From Pseudomonas sp. TH31 (GTDB taxonomy: Bacteria > Pseudomonadota > Gammaproteobacteria > Pseudomonadales > Pseudomonadaceae): a stretch of 64,000 bases of DNA. Under the pieces are notes generated by a model. The model had not been told where the DNA came from. It made no database searches and saw nothing but the letters and a program-made list of their open reading frames with translations. Positions within the stretch are counted from its first letter, which is position 1; every line of letters begins with the position of its first letter. The stretch spans positions 558,001-622,000 of the forward strand of contig NZ_JAEKEZ010000029.1 of assembly GCF_016650815.1 (NCBI RefSeq). Direction: 5' to 3'. Of the stretch, positions 8,997-17,523 are shown piece by piece. Both the position numbers and the translations under genes were made by a program.

Positions 8997-9950
8997 ATGT
9001 TCAAGCGAAACACCTTAGGCCTCGGTGGTGCCGCACTTTGCGGCACCCTGCTGGTCAGCGGCTGTGCCAATCAGATGTCACAACGCAGCGAGCACGAGGA
9101 ACGGGTCGAGCGCAAATTGCTCGATCACAGCCTGCAGATCGATGTCGGTGAGCCCAAGGTGCTTGAGCTGCCGCAACGTCGGGTGAAAATCCACGAGCAA
9201 AAAACCTTCGAAGTGACTGAATTCGAAGTGACGCGTCGCTACGACCGCTATACGCCCTACCAGCCCTGGCGAGAAATCTATGAGATCCCGCTGGGCATGG
9301 TCGCGATAGTGGCCGGCGCCGGCGCAAACGTGGCCAACGTGTTTGCCTTTGGCACCTTGCCGGACAGTGTGACGAAGGACTGGCTGAGCTACGGTTTCGC
9401 CGGGATCAACCCGTTCATGAACGTGCAGTCCCACGGTCGCGCGCAGCAAAACCTGGCTGGCATCGACGAAGTCCAGCGTGATAAACGCATGGAATACTCG
9501 AGCCTGCCCTGGAGCGAACGCCCGGTGCAGGTCAAGGCCGGCAAGGACACCTTCGAACTGACCACCGACAAGAACGGCGTATTGCGCCTGAACCTGTTGG
9601 ACAGCCCATTCGCCGAACATGACATCAATCATCTGACCCGACTGTTGATCACGGTCGAAGATGGCCAGGACGATGTGCACACCGACTCGTCCCTGGCGAT
9701 CAGCAGCACCTTGCGCAGCAAGCTGCTCGAAGCGCACGGGCTGATTTACGACGACCTCGAAGACGACGAAGTGAGCCAGTGGGTACACCGGGTCAAACGC
9801 TTGTCGGAACTGGGTCTGGAAGAAGAAGCCAGCGAGCTGGAACAGAGCCTGATCGAACTGACTCGCAACGATCCTGAACTGCAGACCGAATTCCTCAAGT
9901 CCTTGACCAGGGATGCGGGGCGACTGGTGGCGGATCCGGGGCCGAATTAA
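8997..9950 (+). CDS. Putative lipoprotein of unknown function
   Basis: A 317-residue protein with a lipoprotein signal peptide; the lipobox is LLVSGC, placing the acylated cysteine near residue 23. Residue 24 is Ala and 25 Asn, so outer-membrane sorting is likely. The mature part begins with a charged helical stretch (MSQRSEHEERVERKLLDH) and ends with a Glu/Leu-rich helical region (ELGLEEEASELEQSLIEL) that may form a coiled coil. A hydrophobic stretch (LGMVAIVAGAGANVANVFAFG) lies in the middle. It follows proS by 17 bases. I do not recognise a characterised family. Confidence 0.75.
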   Translation: MFKRNTLGLGGAALCGTLLVSGCANQMSQRSEHEERVERKLLDHSLQIDVGEPKVLELPQRRVKIHEQKTFEVTEFEVTRRYDRYTPYQPWREIYEIPLGMVAIVAGAGANVANVFAFGTLPDSVTKDWLSYGFAGINPFMNVQSHGRAQQNLAGIDEVQRDKRMEYSSLPWSERPVQVKAGKDTFELTTDKNGVLRLNLLDSPFAEHDINHLTRLLITVEDGQDDVHTDSSLAISSTLRSKLLEAHGLIYDDLEDDEVSQWVHRVKRLSELGLEEEASELEQSLIELTRNDPELQTEFLKSLTRDAGRLVADPGPN

Positions 9951-9958
9951 CCGGCCTT

Positions 9959-10034
9959 AAAAGATCGCAGCCTTCGCCAGCCCCTACACTGGAACGCGTT
10001 CCTCTGTAGGAGCTGCCGAAGGCTGCGATCTTTT
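9959..10034. repeat. REP-type inverted repeat (family B)
   Basis: Complementary arms around AAGATCGCAGCCTTCG and CGAAGGCTGCGATCTT lie between two convergent genes, a few bases from each stop codon. Confidence 0.85.
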
Positions 10035-10045
10035 GCTTTGAAATC

Positions 10046-11107
10046 TCACCGCTCAAACAACTCCATCTGCTCAAACCCGCCCCGTAAATCCTCCAGCCGC
10101 ACCCCGATCCCCAACAACCGCACCGGTTTACCGCCGCGATTGAACGCCTGGGTCAGCAACAACTGGTAGCTCCCCAAATCCCGCCCCGCCCCGGCCTGCT
10201 CCAGCGTGGTTTGGGTAAAGTCATGGAATTTCACTTTGACGAACGGCTTGCCCGGCCGATAACTGCTGTCGATACGCGCCATGCGTCCTTTAAGGGTTTC
10301 CAGCAATTCAGGCAGCTTGTCCAGGCAGCTCACCAGATCCGGTAGATCCACGTCGTAGGTATTTTCGACGCTGATGGATTGCCGACGGTTGTCGTTATGC
10401 ACCAGCCGCTCATCGATCCCACGAGCAAGGCTCCAGAGTCGCTCACCGAAACTGCCGAATTCGCGCACCAGCGCCAACTTGTTCCACTCACGCAACTGCG
10501 CGCAGTCATTAATGCCGAGCTTACTGAGCTTGTCGGCGGTCACCTTGCCCACACCGTGCAGTTTGCTCACCGGCAAACCACTGACAAAATCGTCGACCTG
10601 ATCCGGCGTGATCACGAATAAACCGTTGGGCTTCTTCCAGTCACTGGCAATCTTGGCGAGAAACTTGTTCGGGGCCACGCCCGCCGAGACGGTGATGTGC
10701 AATTGATTGGAGACCCGGCGCCGGATGTCCTGGGCAATTCGCGTGGCGCTGCCGCCAAAGTGCGCGCAGTCCGATACGTCCAGGTAAGCCTCATCGAGGG
10801 AAAGCGGCTCGATCAAGTCGGTGTAATCACTGAAGATCGTATGAATTTCCTTCGATGCTTCTCTATAGGCGTCCATTCGCGGCTTGACGATGGTCAGGTC
10901 CGGACACAGCTTCAAGGCATGCCCGGAAGACATCGCCGAACGCACGCCATAGGCCCGCGCTTCGTAATTGCAGGTGGCGATCACCCCACGCCGGTCAGCC
11001 GACCCACCCACCGCCAGTGGCTTGCCGGCCAGGCGCGGGTCATCACGCATCTCGATGGCGGCGTAGAAGCAGTCACAATCGACGTGGATGATTTTACGCT
11101 GAGTCAT
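10046..11107 (-). CDS. dinB: DNA polymerase IV (translesion Y-family polymerase)
   Basis: A 353-residue error-prone DNA polymerase that extends past damaged or mismatched template ends. Catalytic carboxylates are visible in HVDCDCFYAAIE (residues ~7-18) and SLDEAYLDVS (~103-112). The YEARAYGVRSAM fingers motif and the little-finger region with GVGKVTADKL are also present. The start at 11107 is used because an upstream extension to 11188 runs through the LexA-box region and lacks similarity. A CTG-N10-CAG LexA box lies 69-84 bases upstream, so it is SOS-regulated. Confidence 0.95.
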   Translation of the reverse strand: MTQRKIIHVDCDCFYAAIEMRDDPRLAGKPLAVGGSADRRGVIATCNYEARAYGVRSAMSSGHALKLCPDLTIVKPRMDAYREASKEIHTIFSDYTDLIEPLSLDEAYLDVSDCAHFGGSATRIAQDIRRRVSNQLHITVSAGVAPNKFLAKIASDWKKPNGLFVITPDQVDDFVSGLPVSKLHGVGKVTADKLSKLGINDCAQLREWNKLALVREFGSFGERLWSLARGIDERLVHNDNRRQSISVENTYDVDLPDLVSCLDKLPELLETLKGRMARIDSSYRPGKPFVKVKFHDFTQTTLEQAGAGRDLGSYQLLLTQAFNRGGKPVRLLGIGVRLEDLRGGFEQMELFER

Positions 11108-11175
11108 ATAAAGGCAGTGTTCATGGCAAGGAAATGACGTAATGACGAGCCGGACCGGCAGTATCTCACTGACAC

Positions 11176-11191
11176 CTGTATATAGCACCAG
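11176..11191 (-). promoter_or_regulatory. LexA box upstream of dinB
   Basis: The plus-strand sequence CTGTATATAGCACCAG fits CTG-N10-CAG with an AT-rich centre. It lies 69-84 bases upstream of the dinB start codon, as expected for an SOS operator. Confidence 0.8.
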
Positions 11192-11365
11192 TACTCTGAA
11201 TCTTCTTATCCTCCCGCAGGAAAGGCCACATGAATTTATTTTCTCAATCGAAAAGCACCCACCGATAGAGCTGAAAGCCTTGCCACGCGTGCCTTACAGC
11301 GCAGTCACCCCTCCCCTTTTGCAGCTAAGCGATTGAACAGGAAGAGATTTTATCTAAATTGAAGG

Positions 11366-11393
11366 TTGACACACCAGCGCTGCGCTGTAGAAT
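11366..11393 (+). promoter_or_regulatory. Promoter of first initiator tRNA gene
   Basis: TTGACA (11366-11371) and TAGAAT (11388-11393) are separated by 16 bases, and the tRNA starts 14 bases after the -10 box. The ~255 bases between the LexA box/dinB and this promoter hold no gene that I can support. Confidence 0.8.
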
Positions 11394-11406
11394 GCCGACA
11401 CACAGA

Positions 11407-11483
<77 letters not shown>

Positions 11484-11489
11484 AACATC

Positions 11490-11521
11490 AAAAAAGGCTA
11501 CTCGAAAGAGTGGCCTTTTTT
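11490..11521 (+). terminator. Terminator of tRNA copy 1
   Basis: An imperfect hairpin with A-rich and T-rich flanks (AAAAAAGGC...GCCTTTTTT) begins seven bases after the CCA end. Confidence 0.85.
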
Positions 11522-11664
11522 GTGCGCGTCTGTTTTGTACGATCGAACGCAGAAACAGACCGCTCATCTACGTACCAGGCAAAAACTAGAAATCGAAACT
11601 TATCGTCCCCCCACCACCGCTCGACACTAATTCACGCTTATTTGACCTGATTCAAAATTAACCA

Positions 11665-11692
11665 CTGACACACCGGCGTTGAGCTGTAGAAT
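11665..11692 (+). promoter_or_regulatory. Promoter of second initiator tRNA gene
   Basis: CTGACA and TAGAAT with a 16-base spacer. The -35 box differs from those of copies 1 and 3 by T to C at its first base, so this copy may be expressed less strongly. Confidence 0.7.
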
Positions 11693-11705
11693 GCCACCAC
11701 ACAGA

Positions 11706-11782
<77 letters not shown>

Positions 11783-11788
11783 AACATC

Positions 11789-11820
11789 AAAAAAGGCTGC
11801 TCGAAAGAGTGGCCTTTTTT
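11789..11820 (+). terminator. Terminator of tRNA copy 2
   Basis: The same hairpin and T-tract as after copy 1, with one base change in the stem region. Confidence 0.85.
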
Positions 11821-11974
11821 GTGCGCGTCAGTTTTGTACGATCGAACGCAGAAACAGACCGCTCATCCACGCGCCAGGCAAAAACAAGAAATCGTTCAGA
11901 TTCCGAAACTTATCGCTCTCCCACCACCGTTCGACACTAATTCACGCTTATTTGACCTGATTCAAGATTAACCG

Positions 11975-12002
11975 TTGACACACCGGCGTTGCGCTGTAGA
12001 AT
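11975..12002 (+). promoter_or_regulatory. Promoter of third initiator tRNA gene
   Basis: TTGACA (11975-11980) and TAGAAT (11997-12002) with a 16-base spacer, 14 bases before the tRNA. Confidence 0.8.
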
Positions 12003-12015
12003 GCCGCCACACAGA

Positions 12016-12092
<77 letters not shown>

Positions 12093-12098
12093 AACATC

Positions 12099-12130
12099 AA
12101 AAAAGGCTGCTCGAAAGAGTGGCCTTTTTT
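12099..12130 (+). terminator. Terminator of tRNA copy 3
   Basis: The same A-rich/T-rich hairpin as after the other two copies. Confidence 0.85.
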
Positions 12131-12369
12131 GTATCTGTTGAAAAAGTCCTTTCGCAACAATGATCTGTCACTGTGCAGTGAACCGTTTGGGATCACCTGC
12201 AGTCTGAGTTCAGACTATGCTCTGTGCCAGGCAGGCCCTCTACGACCGATGACGTGCCATCACCCTAAACCAGTGAGAGGCGTTAATATTTGTGATTATT
12301 TTTTTCTACAGGGATTGGTAACTTGGCTCGATACCTCCATCCTGTCGCGCACAATCCAAGAGGTGATTG

Positions 12370-15011
12370 ATGCGCGCCAACTCGTCTGATCCACAAGACA
12401 CTGTCACAGCGACACAACCTATCAAGGCCGAGCGTTTGCGCTTGCTTGATCTGGTCAGCAAATACCGTCAGCCCATCGGGCTCGCGGTCACTTTGCTGTT
12501 GTTCGCTATCGCGCTGATTGCCTGTCGCCATCTATTAAGCGAACTCGATCTGTATGCGCTCCACGACTCTATTCTGGAAGTTCCGAAACCGGCATTGATG
12601 GGCGCATTGGGCGCGACCGTCGTCGGCTTCATCATTTTGCTCGGCTACGAATGGTCCGCCAGTCGCTATGCCGGCGTCACGCTGGCGCCACGCACCCTGG
12701 CGCTGGGCGGCTTTACCGCATTCGCCATTGGCAACGCCATCGGTCTGTCGATGCTGTCGGGCGGCTCGGTTCGCTACCGTTTATATGCACGTCACGGTCT
12801 GGGGGCTTCCGATGTCGCCCACATGACGCTGTTCGCCAGCCTCTCGCTTGGTTGCGCCCTGCCCCCGCTGGCGGCATTGGCGACCCTGAGTAACCTGCCT
12901 GCCGCGTCTGCCGCCCTGGGCCTCTCGGAGACCTTGCTGGGTGTGATTGCCGCTGCGGTGCTGTTGCTCACGACGGTGCTGGCGATCGGCATTTATCGCC
13001 GTCGCCTGCCGGAGCAACCTTACCCGGACAACCTGCTGGTCAAGGCCGGACGTCGCACACTGCGCCTGCCGGGGCGTCGCCTGACGTTCCTGCAACTGGT
13101 GATCACCGCTCTGGACGTGGCCGCCGCCGCGACCGTGCTCTATCTATTGCTGCCGGAAGCCCCGCCGTTCGGCGCCTTCATGCTGATCTATCTGCTGGCG
13201 CTGGCCGCCGGCGTACTCAGTCATGTGCCTGGCGGTGTCGGGGTATTCGAAGCGATTCTGCTGGCCGCGTTCGCCGACAAGCTCGGCGCAGCACCCTTGG
13301 CTGCTGCCCTGCTGCTGTATCGACTGATTTATGTGGTGCTGCCATTGCTGGTCGCCTGCCTGTTCTTGCTGATCAACGAAGGCCAGCGCCTGTTCCAGTC
13401 CCGTCAGTCGCTTCGGGCGGCCTCGGGTCTGGCGGCGCCGATCCTGGCGCTACTGGTGTTCATGTCCGGCGTGGTGCTGCTGTTCTCCGGTGCAACCCCG
13501 GAAATCGACACCCGACTGGAACACATCGGCTTTCTGATTCCGCATCGACTGATTGACGCCTCCCACTTCGGCGCCAGCCTGGTCGGCGTCTTGTGCCTGT
13601 TGCTGGCCCAGGGCCTGCGCCGCCGGCTGTCGGCCGCGTGGATGCTGACCACCATTCTGTTGCTGGTCGGCGCCGTGCTGTCGCTGCTCAAGGGTTTCGA
13701 TTGGGAAGAAGCCTGCCTGATGACCCTGACCGCGAGCCTGCTCGGGGTGTTCCGCCGTTCGTTCTATCGCGCCAGTCGCCTGACCGAACTGCCGTTCTCG
13801 CCGCTGTATCTGGTCTCCAGCCTGTGCGTACTCGGCGCTTCGATCTGGCTGCTGCTGTTTGCTTATCAGGACGTTCCCTACAGCCATCAACTCTGGTGGC
13901 AGTTCACCCTCGACGCTGACGCGCCCCGTGGCTTGCGTTCGCTGCTGGGTGCCGCCGTGCTGCTGGTGGTGGTGTCGCTGACCTGGCTGCTGCGGACCGC
14001 GCGCCCGATCATCCACCTGCCGACACCGGACGAACTGGATCGCGCGGTAAAGATCCTGATGTCCTCGTCGCAACCCGACGGCGGCCTCGCACTGACCGGT
14101 GACAAGGCGTTGCTGTTCCACCCCAACGACGAGGCGTTTCTGATGTACGCCCGCCGTGGCCGCAGCCTGGTGGCGTTGTACGACCCGATCGGCCCGACCC
14201 AGCAACGGGCAGAGATGATCTGGCAGTTCCGCGACCTTTGCGACATCCACCACGCCCGCCCCGTGTTCTATCAAGTGCGCGCCGAGAATCTGCCGTACTA
14301 CATGGACATCGGCCTGACCGCGATCAAACTCGGCGAAGAAGCCGGGTCGATCTGCATCGCTTTGATCTCGAAGCCAAAGGCAAAGAGATGAAAGACCTGC
14401 GCTACACCTGGAACCGTGGCACCCGCGATGGCTTGTCGCTGGAGATCCATGAGCCGGGGCAGGCACCGATGGATGAGCTGCGGGTGATTTCCGATGCCTG
14501 GCTGACCGGCAAGAATGTCCGCGAGAAAGGCTTCTCCCTCGGCCGCTTCAGTGATGATTACATCAAGCATTTCCGCGTCGCAGTGATTCGTTTCGAAGGA
14601 CGCCCGGTAGCATTCGCCAACCTGCTCGAGACCTACGGCCATGACTTGGCCAGCCTCGACCTGATGCGCGCGCATCCGGACGCCCCCAAGCTGACCATGG
14701 AGTACATGATGGTCGGCCTGATTCAACATTATAAAAATCATGGATACGCGCGTTTCAGCCTGGGCATGGTGCCACTGTCGGGTCTACAACCCCGGCGCGG
14801 TGCGCCGCTGACCCAGCGTCTGGGCTCGATGGTTTTCCGCCGTGGTGAGCAGCTCTACAACTTCCAAGGCTTGCGTCGCTTCAAAGACAAATTCCAGCCT
14901 GACTGGGAACCCCGTTATATGGCCGTGCCCGCCGGACTCGATCCGCTCGTTGCCCTGGCCGATACTGCTGCCCTGATTGCGGGCGGCTTGACTGGATTGG
15001 TGAAACGCTGA
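12370..15011 (+). CDS. mprF: Aminoacyl-phosphatidylglycerol synthase/flippase MprF (frameshifted as sequenced)
   Basis: MprF transfers an amino acid (alanine in P. aeruginosa) from tRNA to phosphatidylglycerol and flips the product, lowering membrane charge. The first ~500 residues are multi-pass membrane helices (flippase) and the C-terminal ~350 form the cytosolic GNAT-like synthase domain (DUF2156). As sequenced the first frame stops at 14391 and the synthase domain continues in another frame to 15011. The break is in GCCGGGTCG at 14341-14349: restoring one C gives a continuous GEEARVDLHRFDLEAKGKEM and a total of 880 residues, the normal length. The ATG at 12370 follows AGAGGTGATTG. It overlaps acvB by one base (TGATG), so the pair is translationally coupled. 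I judge a sequencing error more likely than a real mutation. Confidence 0.88.
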
Positions 15012-16320
15012 TGATTCAACGCTCCCTGCGGTACGTACTGGCCACACTGGTAGTGCTGGCCCTGATTCTCGGTGGTGGTTACTGGTACCTGAAACGCCCG
15101 GCACCGGAACCGACTCTCGAATTGCTGACGCCGGCTGACGGCGCAGTCATGACCCGAGTCATTCCCGGCACCCCGCCCAAGGCGCAGGTGCTGGTGGCGG
15201 TCACCGATGAACAAAAGCTCAATGACCAGCAACTGAAGGCCCTGAGCCGCAGCGGCTCGGCGCAGATCGTTCAAGTGATCCTGCCGAAAGACTGCCTGCT
15301 GCAAAGTCGCGCCCTGCAATCAGGCCTGCGCGAGCTTAAAGCCCCGGCGACCCTGGTCAGCGGCATTGGCCCCGGCGCCGTACTGGCCTGGCGCTGGTTG
15401 TCCGAACAGAAGGACGACAAGGCCCAAGCCGTTTCGGTGGACCTGGCCCTGGAAAAACCCGGCTGCACGCACCTGCTGCCCAAAAGCGCTGCCCACGGCC
15501 ACTGGCTGGCGGCCTGGAATGACAACCCGGACGACACCAGCGCCGGTTTCGTGCGCGACCAACCAAATGCCGAAACCAGCATCAGCGACTACGACATCAA
15601 CCTGCCGCAAGTGCTGAACAACGAACTGCGCAAAATCCTCGTCGGCACCGACAAGGGCAACGGCGGTCTGCAAATTCCGGTGGTTGAAGTCCCGGCCGGT
15701 CAGGCCAAGGACACCGTCACCCTGTTCCTCTCCGGTGACGGCGGCTGGCGCGATCTGGACCGCGATGTAGCGGGCGAGATGGCCAAGATCGGCTACCCGG
15801 TGGTCGGCATCGACACCCTGCGCTACTACTGGCAGCACAAGAGCCCGGAGCAAAGCGCGCTGGACCTGGCCGAGCTGATGCAGCACTACCGCCAGAAATG
15901 GGGCACCAAGCGCTTCATCCTGACCGGTTACTCGTTCGGCGCTGACGTACTGCCGGCGATCTACAACCGTCTGGCAGAGTCGGAACAGCAGCGGGTCGAT
16001 GCAATCATCCTGCTGGCCTTCGCCCGCACCGGCAGCTTCGAAATCGAAGTTGAAGGCTGGTTAGGCAACGCCGGCAAAGAAGCCGCCACCGGCCCGGAAA
16101 TGGCCAAGCTGCCGCCGGAAAAGTGGTGTGCATCTACGGCGCAGAAGAAGTCGACGAGAGCGGCTGCACCGACAAGACCGCCGTGGGCGAAGCGGTGAAG
16201 CTGCCGGGCGGCCACCACTTCGACGAGAACTACCCGGCGCTTGCACAGCGCCTGGTGGACATCATCGTCAAGCGCCAGGCCAAGGATGCGGCGACCCCGG
16301 ACACCGCGGCTCAAGAGTGA
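15011..16320 (+). CDS. AcvB/VirJ-family hydrolase (aminoacyl-PG hydrolase type; frameshifted as sequenced)
   Basis: A periplasmic alpha/beta hydrolase anchored by an N-terminal hydrophobic segment (YVLATLVVLALILGGGYWYL). The first half is a VirJ-like domain; the second contains the nucleophile elbow GYSFGAD (GxSxG) and ends with GGHHFDENY, which supplies the catalytic His. The P. aeruginosa homologue at the same place hydrolyses alanyl-phosphatidylglycerol, so with MprF it forms a make-and-break cycle. As sequenced the frame breaks at AAGTGGTG (16121-16128). Restoring one G gives PPEKVVCIYGAEEVDESG and a 436-residue protein; without it the catalytic His region is lost. Confidence 0.85.
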
Positions 16321-16337
16321 TCTGAACGACGCGTAAC

Positions 16338-16374
16338 AAAAAGCCCCCGCAGCCTATGGTTGCGGGGGCTTTTT
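16338..16374 (+). terminator. Terminator of the mprF-acvB operon
   Basis: A stem of AGCCCCCGCA/TGCGGGGGCT is flanked by A and T tracts, 18 bases after the acvB stop. Confidence 0.9.
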
Positions 16375-16375
16375 C

Positions 16376-16791
16376 ATGAGCAGGATCTTTTGGCAATCAG
16401 TCAGGCACAAAAAACGCCTGAACTGTCCTCAGTCCCAGGACAAAGGACAGTGGCTAACCCAGACCAAATGCAAGGTCAATACGTACTATCACTGGAAAAC
16501 TGGCAGCGCCTAAGTGGATTTCATGCGCTTGGTTCATCTGCTCAAGATCTCCAACAACTTTCAAAATCACTCCCCATGTTTACTTTGGTTTACTCAAGCT
16601 GTCGCAATATCGGATGACGTCCGCCAAGCTTGTAGGCAAACTCCTAGAATTGCGTAATGGGTGCATTTGAGCACTTTGCCGCCTTGTTGGCTTTCTCTTC
16701 GACGGGATACGCTCCGGATGTCGCTGCAAATGCAGTGATCGGGTGTGGTAACCCGGCCAGGCAAAGTGCAACAACGCTCCCATCACGACTT
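16376..16791. other. Non-coding stretch upstream of the DUF3077 leader
   Basis: About 415 bases between the mprF-acvB terminator and the structured leader. It is less GC-rich than the neighbouring genes. I see no convincing gene; an 86-codon frame from 16657 runs through the hairpins of the leader and is probably fortuitous. The promoter of the DUF3077 gene should lie here. Confidence 0.4.
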
Positions 16792-16953
16792 CAGGCGTTT
16801 TTTACGCCTGTAATCCCTTGTTATGGCGGCTGTACGTGGGAGACCTTCGGGTCTGCCGGTTCCTTTGCTCCCCCGGTTTACCACCCTGCGTACAGCTGCC
16901 ACCCATTCGTGTGGTAACGAATGCGGCAGCTCCTCGTGTTAAGGAGCGAAACA
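16792..16953 (+). promoter_or_regulatory. Structured, apparently bistable RNA leader of the DUF3077 gene
   Basis: Several helices can be drawn. CAGGCGT/ACGCCTG (16792-16810) is a hairpin. P1 pairs 16825-16837 with 16888-16900 (13 pairs, two of them G-U) and encloses AGACC-TTCG-GGTCT (16841-16854, UUCG tetraloop) and GCCGG/CCGGT. CATTCGT/ACGAATG (16904-16923) is another hairpin. GCTCCT (16929-16934) pairs with AGGAGC (16942-16947) and hides the ribosome site. GGCAGCT (16925-16931) is a perfect complement of AGCTGCC (16894-16900), so it competes both with P1 and with the site-hiding hairpin. That is the layout of a translational switch. The ligand or trigger is unknown. Confidence 0.6.
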
Positions 16954-17280
16954 ATGAGCAAAACAAATCCATCCACACCTTCAGACCTGAAAACCATCGG
17001 CTTCACGCCTTTCATATACCGCTCAGACCAACCGCTGTTCCATGTCAGCGCCGGCATGCCGATTGGCGATGCCCTGGCACAAGCCTCCGACCTGCTGTCC
17101 CTCGCCAAATCACTTGCCGAGGATGCCGCCTACGCAACGGACACCGACCGTCACGCCTGGGCCGCGTATTACCTGACGGCCATGAGCAAGGCCGTGATCG
17201 ATGATGTGGTGAAGGTGCTGACGCCCCGACCTGCGCGGACAAAGAGCGAATCCGAAGCAGAGCGGCCTGAAAGCAACTGA
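16954..17280 (+). CDS. DUF3077 family protein
   Basis: A 108-residue cytoplasmic protein. The core (TPFIYRSDQPLFHVSAGMP followed by GDALAQASDLLSLA and AYYLTAMSKAVIDDVV) matches the Pseudomonas-specific DUF3077 pattern: a short beta segment, then helices. The start at 16954 follows TTAAGGAGCGAAACA; an upstream in-frame start would run through the hairpin that hides this ribosome site. The C-terminus is charged and likely disordered. Function is unknown. It has its own leader and terminator and so is a single-gene unit. Confidence 0.8.
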   Translation: MSKTNPSTPSDLKTIGFTPFIYRSDQPLFHVSAGMPIGDALAQASDLLSLAKSLAEDAAYATDTDRHAWAAYYLTAMSKAVIDDVVKVLTPRPARTKSESEAERPESN

Positions 17281-17292
17281 AGGCACAGAGAC

Positions 17293-17322
17293 GAAAAAGC
17301 CGCGTAACCACGCGGCTTTTTC
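17293..17322 (+). terminator. Terminator of the DUF3077 gene
   Basis: AAAAAGCCGCG...CGCGGCTTTTT hairpin 13 bases after the stop codon. Confidence 0.9.
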
Positions 17323-17347
17323 ATATCTGCAAACATCACATTTTCCT

Positions 17348-17438
17348 TGTGGGAGCGGGCTTGCTCGCGAAGAGGCCGTGTCAGTCAACATCCAAGCTGA
17401 ATGACACACCGCTTTCGCGAGCAAGCCCGCTCCCACAG
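17348..17438. repeat. REP-type inverted repeat pair (family A)
   Basis: GTGGGAGCGGGCTTGCTCGC and its complement face each other across ~45 bases, between two terminators. Confidence 0.88.
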
Positions 17439-17474
17439 TGGATCTTCATTGCCTTCAAGTGATGTTTCCTGACA

Positions 17475-17515
17475 CAAAAAAGCCCCCGCTGCGTTAATGG
17501 CAACGGGGGCTTTTT
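17475..17515. terminator. Terminator downstream of kup
   Basis: A hairpin with CCCCCG/CGGGGG stem, A6 on one side and T5 on the other; it serves the minus-strand kup gene and can act in both directions. Confidence 0.88.
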
Positions 17516-17523
17516 GATGGGGC

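Noticed and set aside
12370..16320. Genuine decay of mprF and acvB
   Set aside because: Each has only one single-base change, with no other disabling change, and the same kind of change splits many unrelated essential-looking genes in the window.
16657..16917. 86-codon frame overlapping the DUF3077 leader
   Set aside because: It runs through strongly paired RNA elements, has no clear ribosome site, and its composition is explained by the hairpins. A leader-peptide role cannot be fully excluded.
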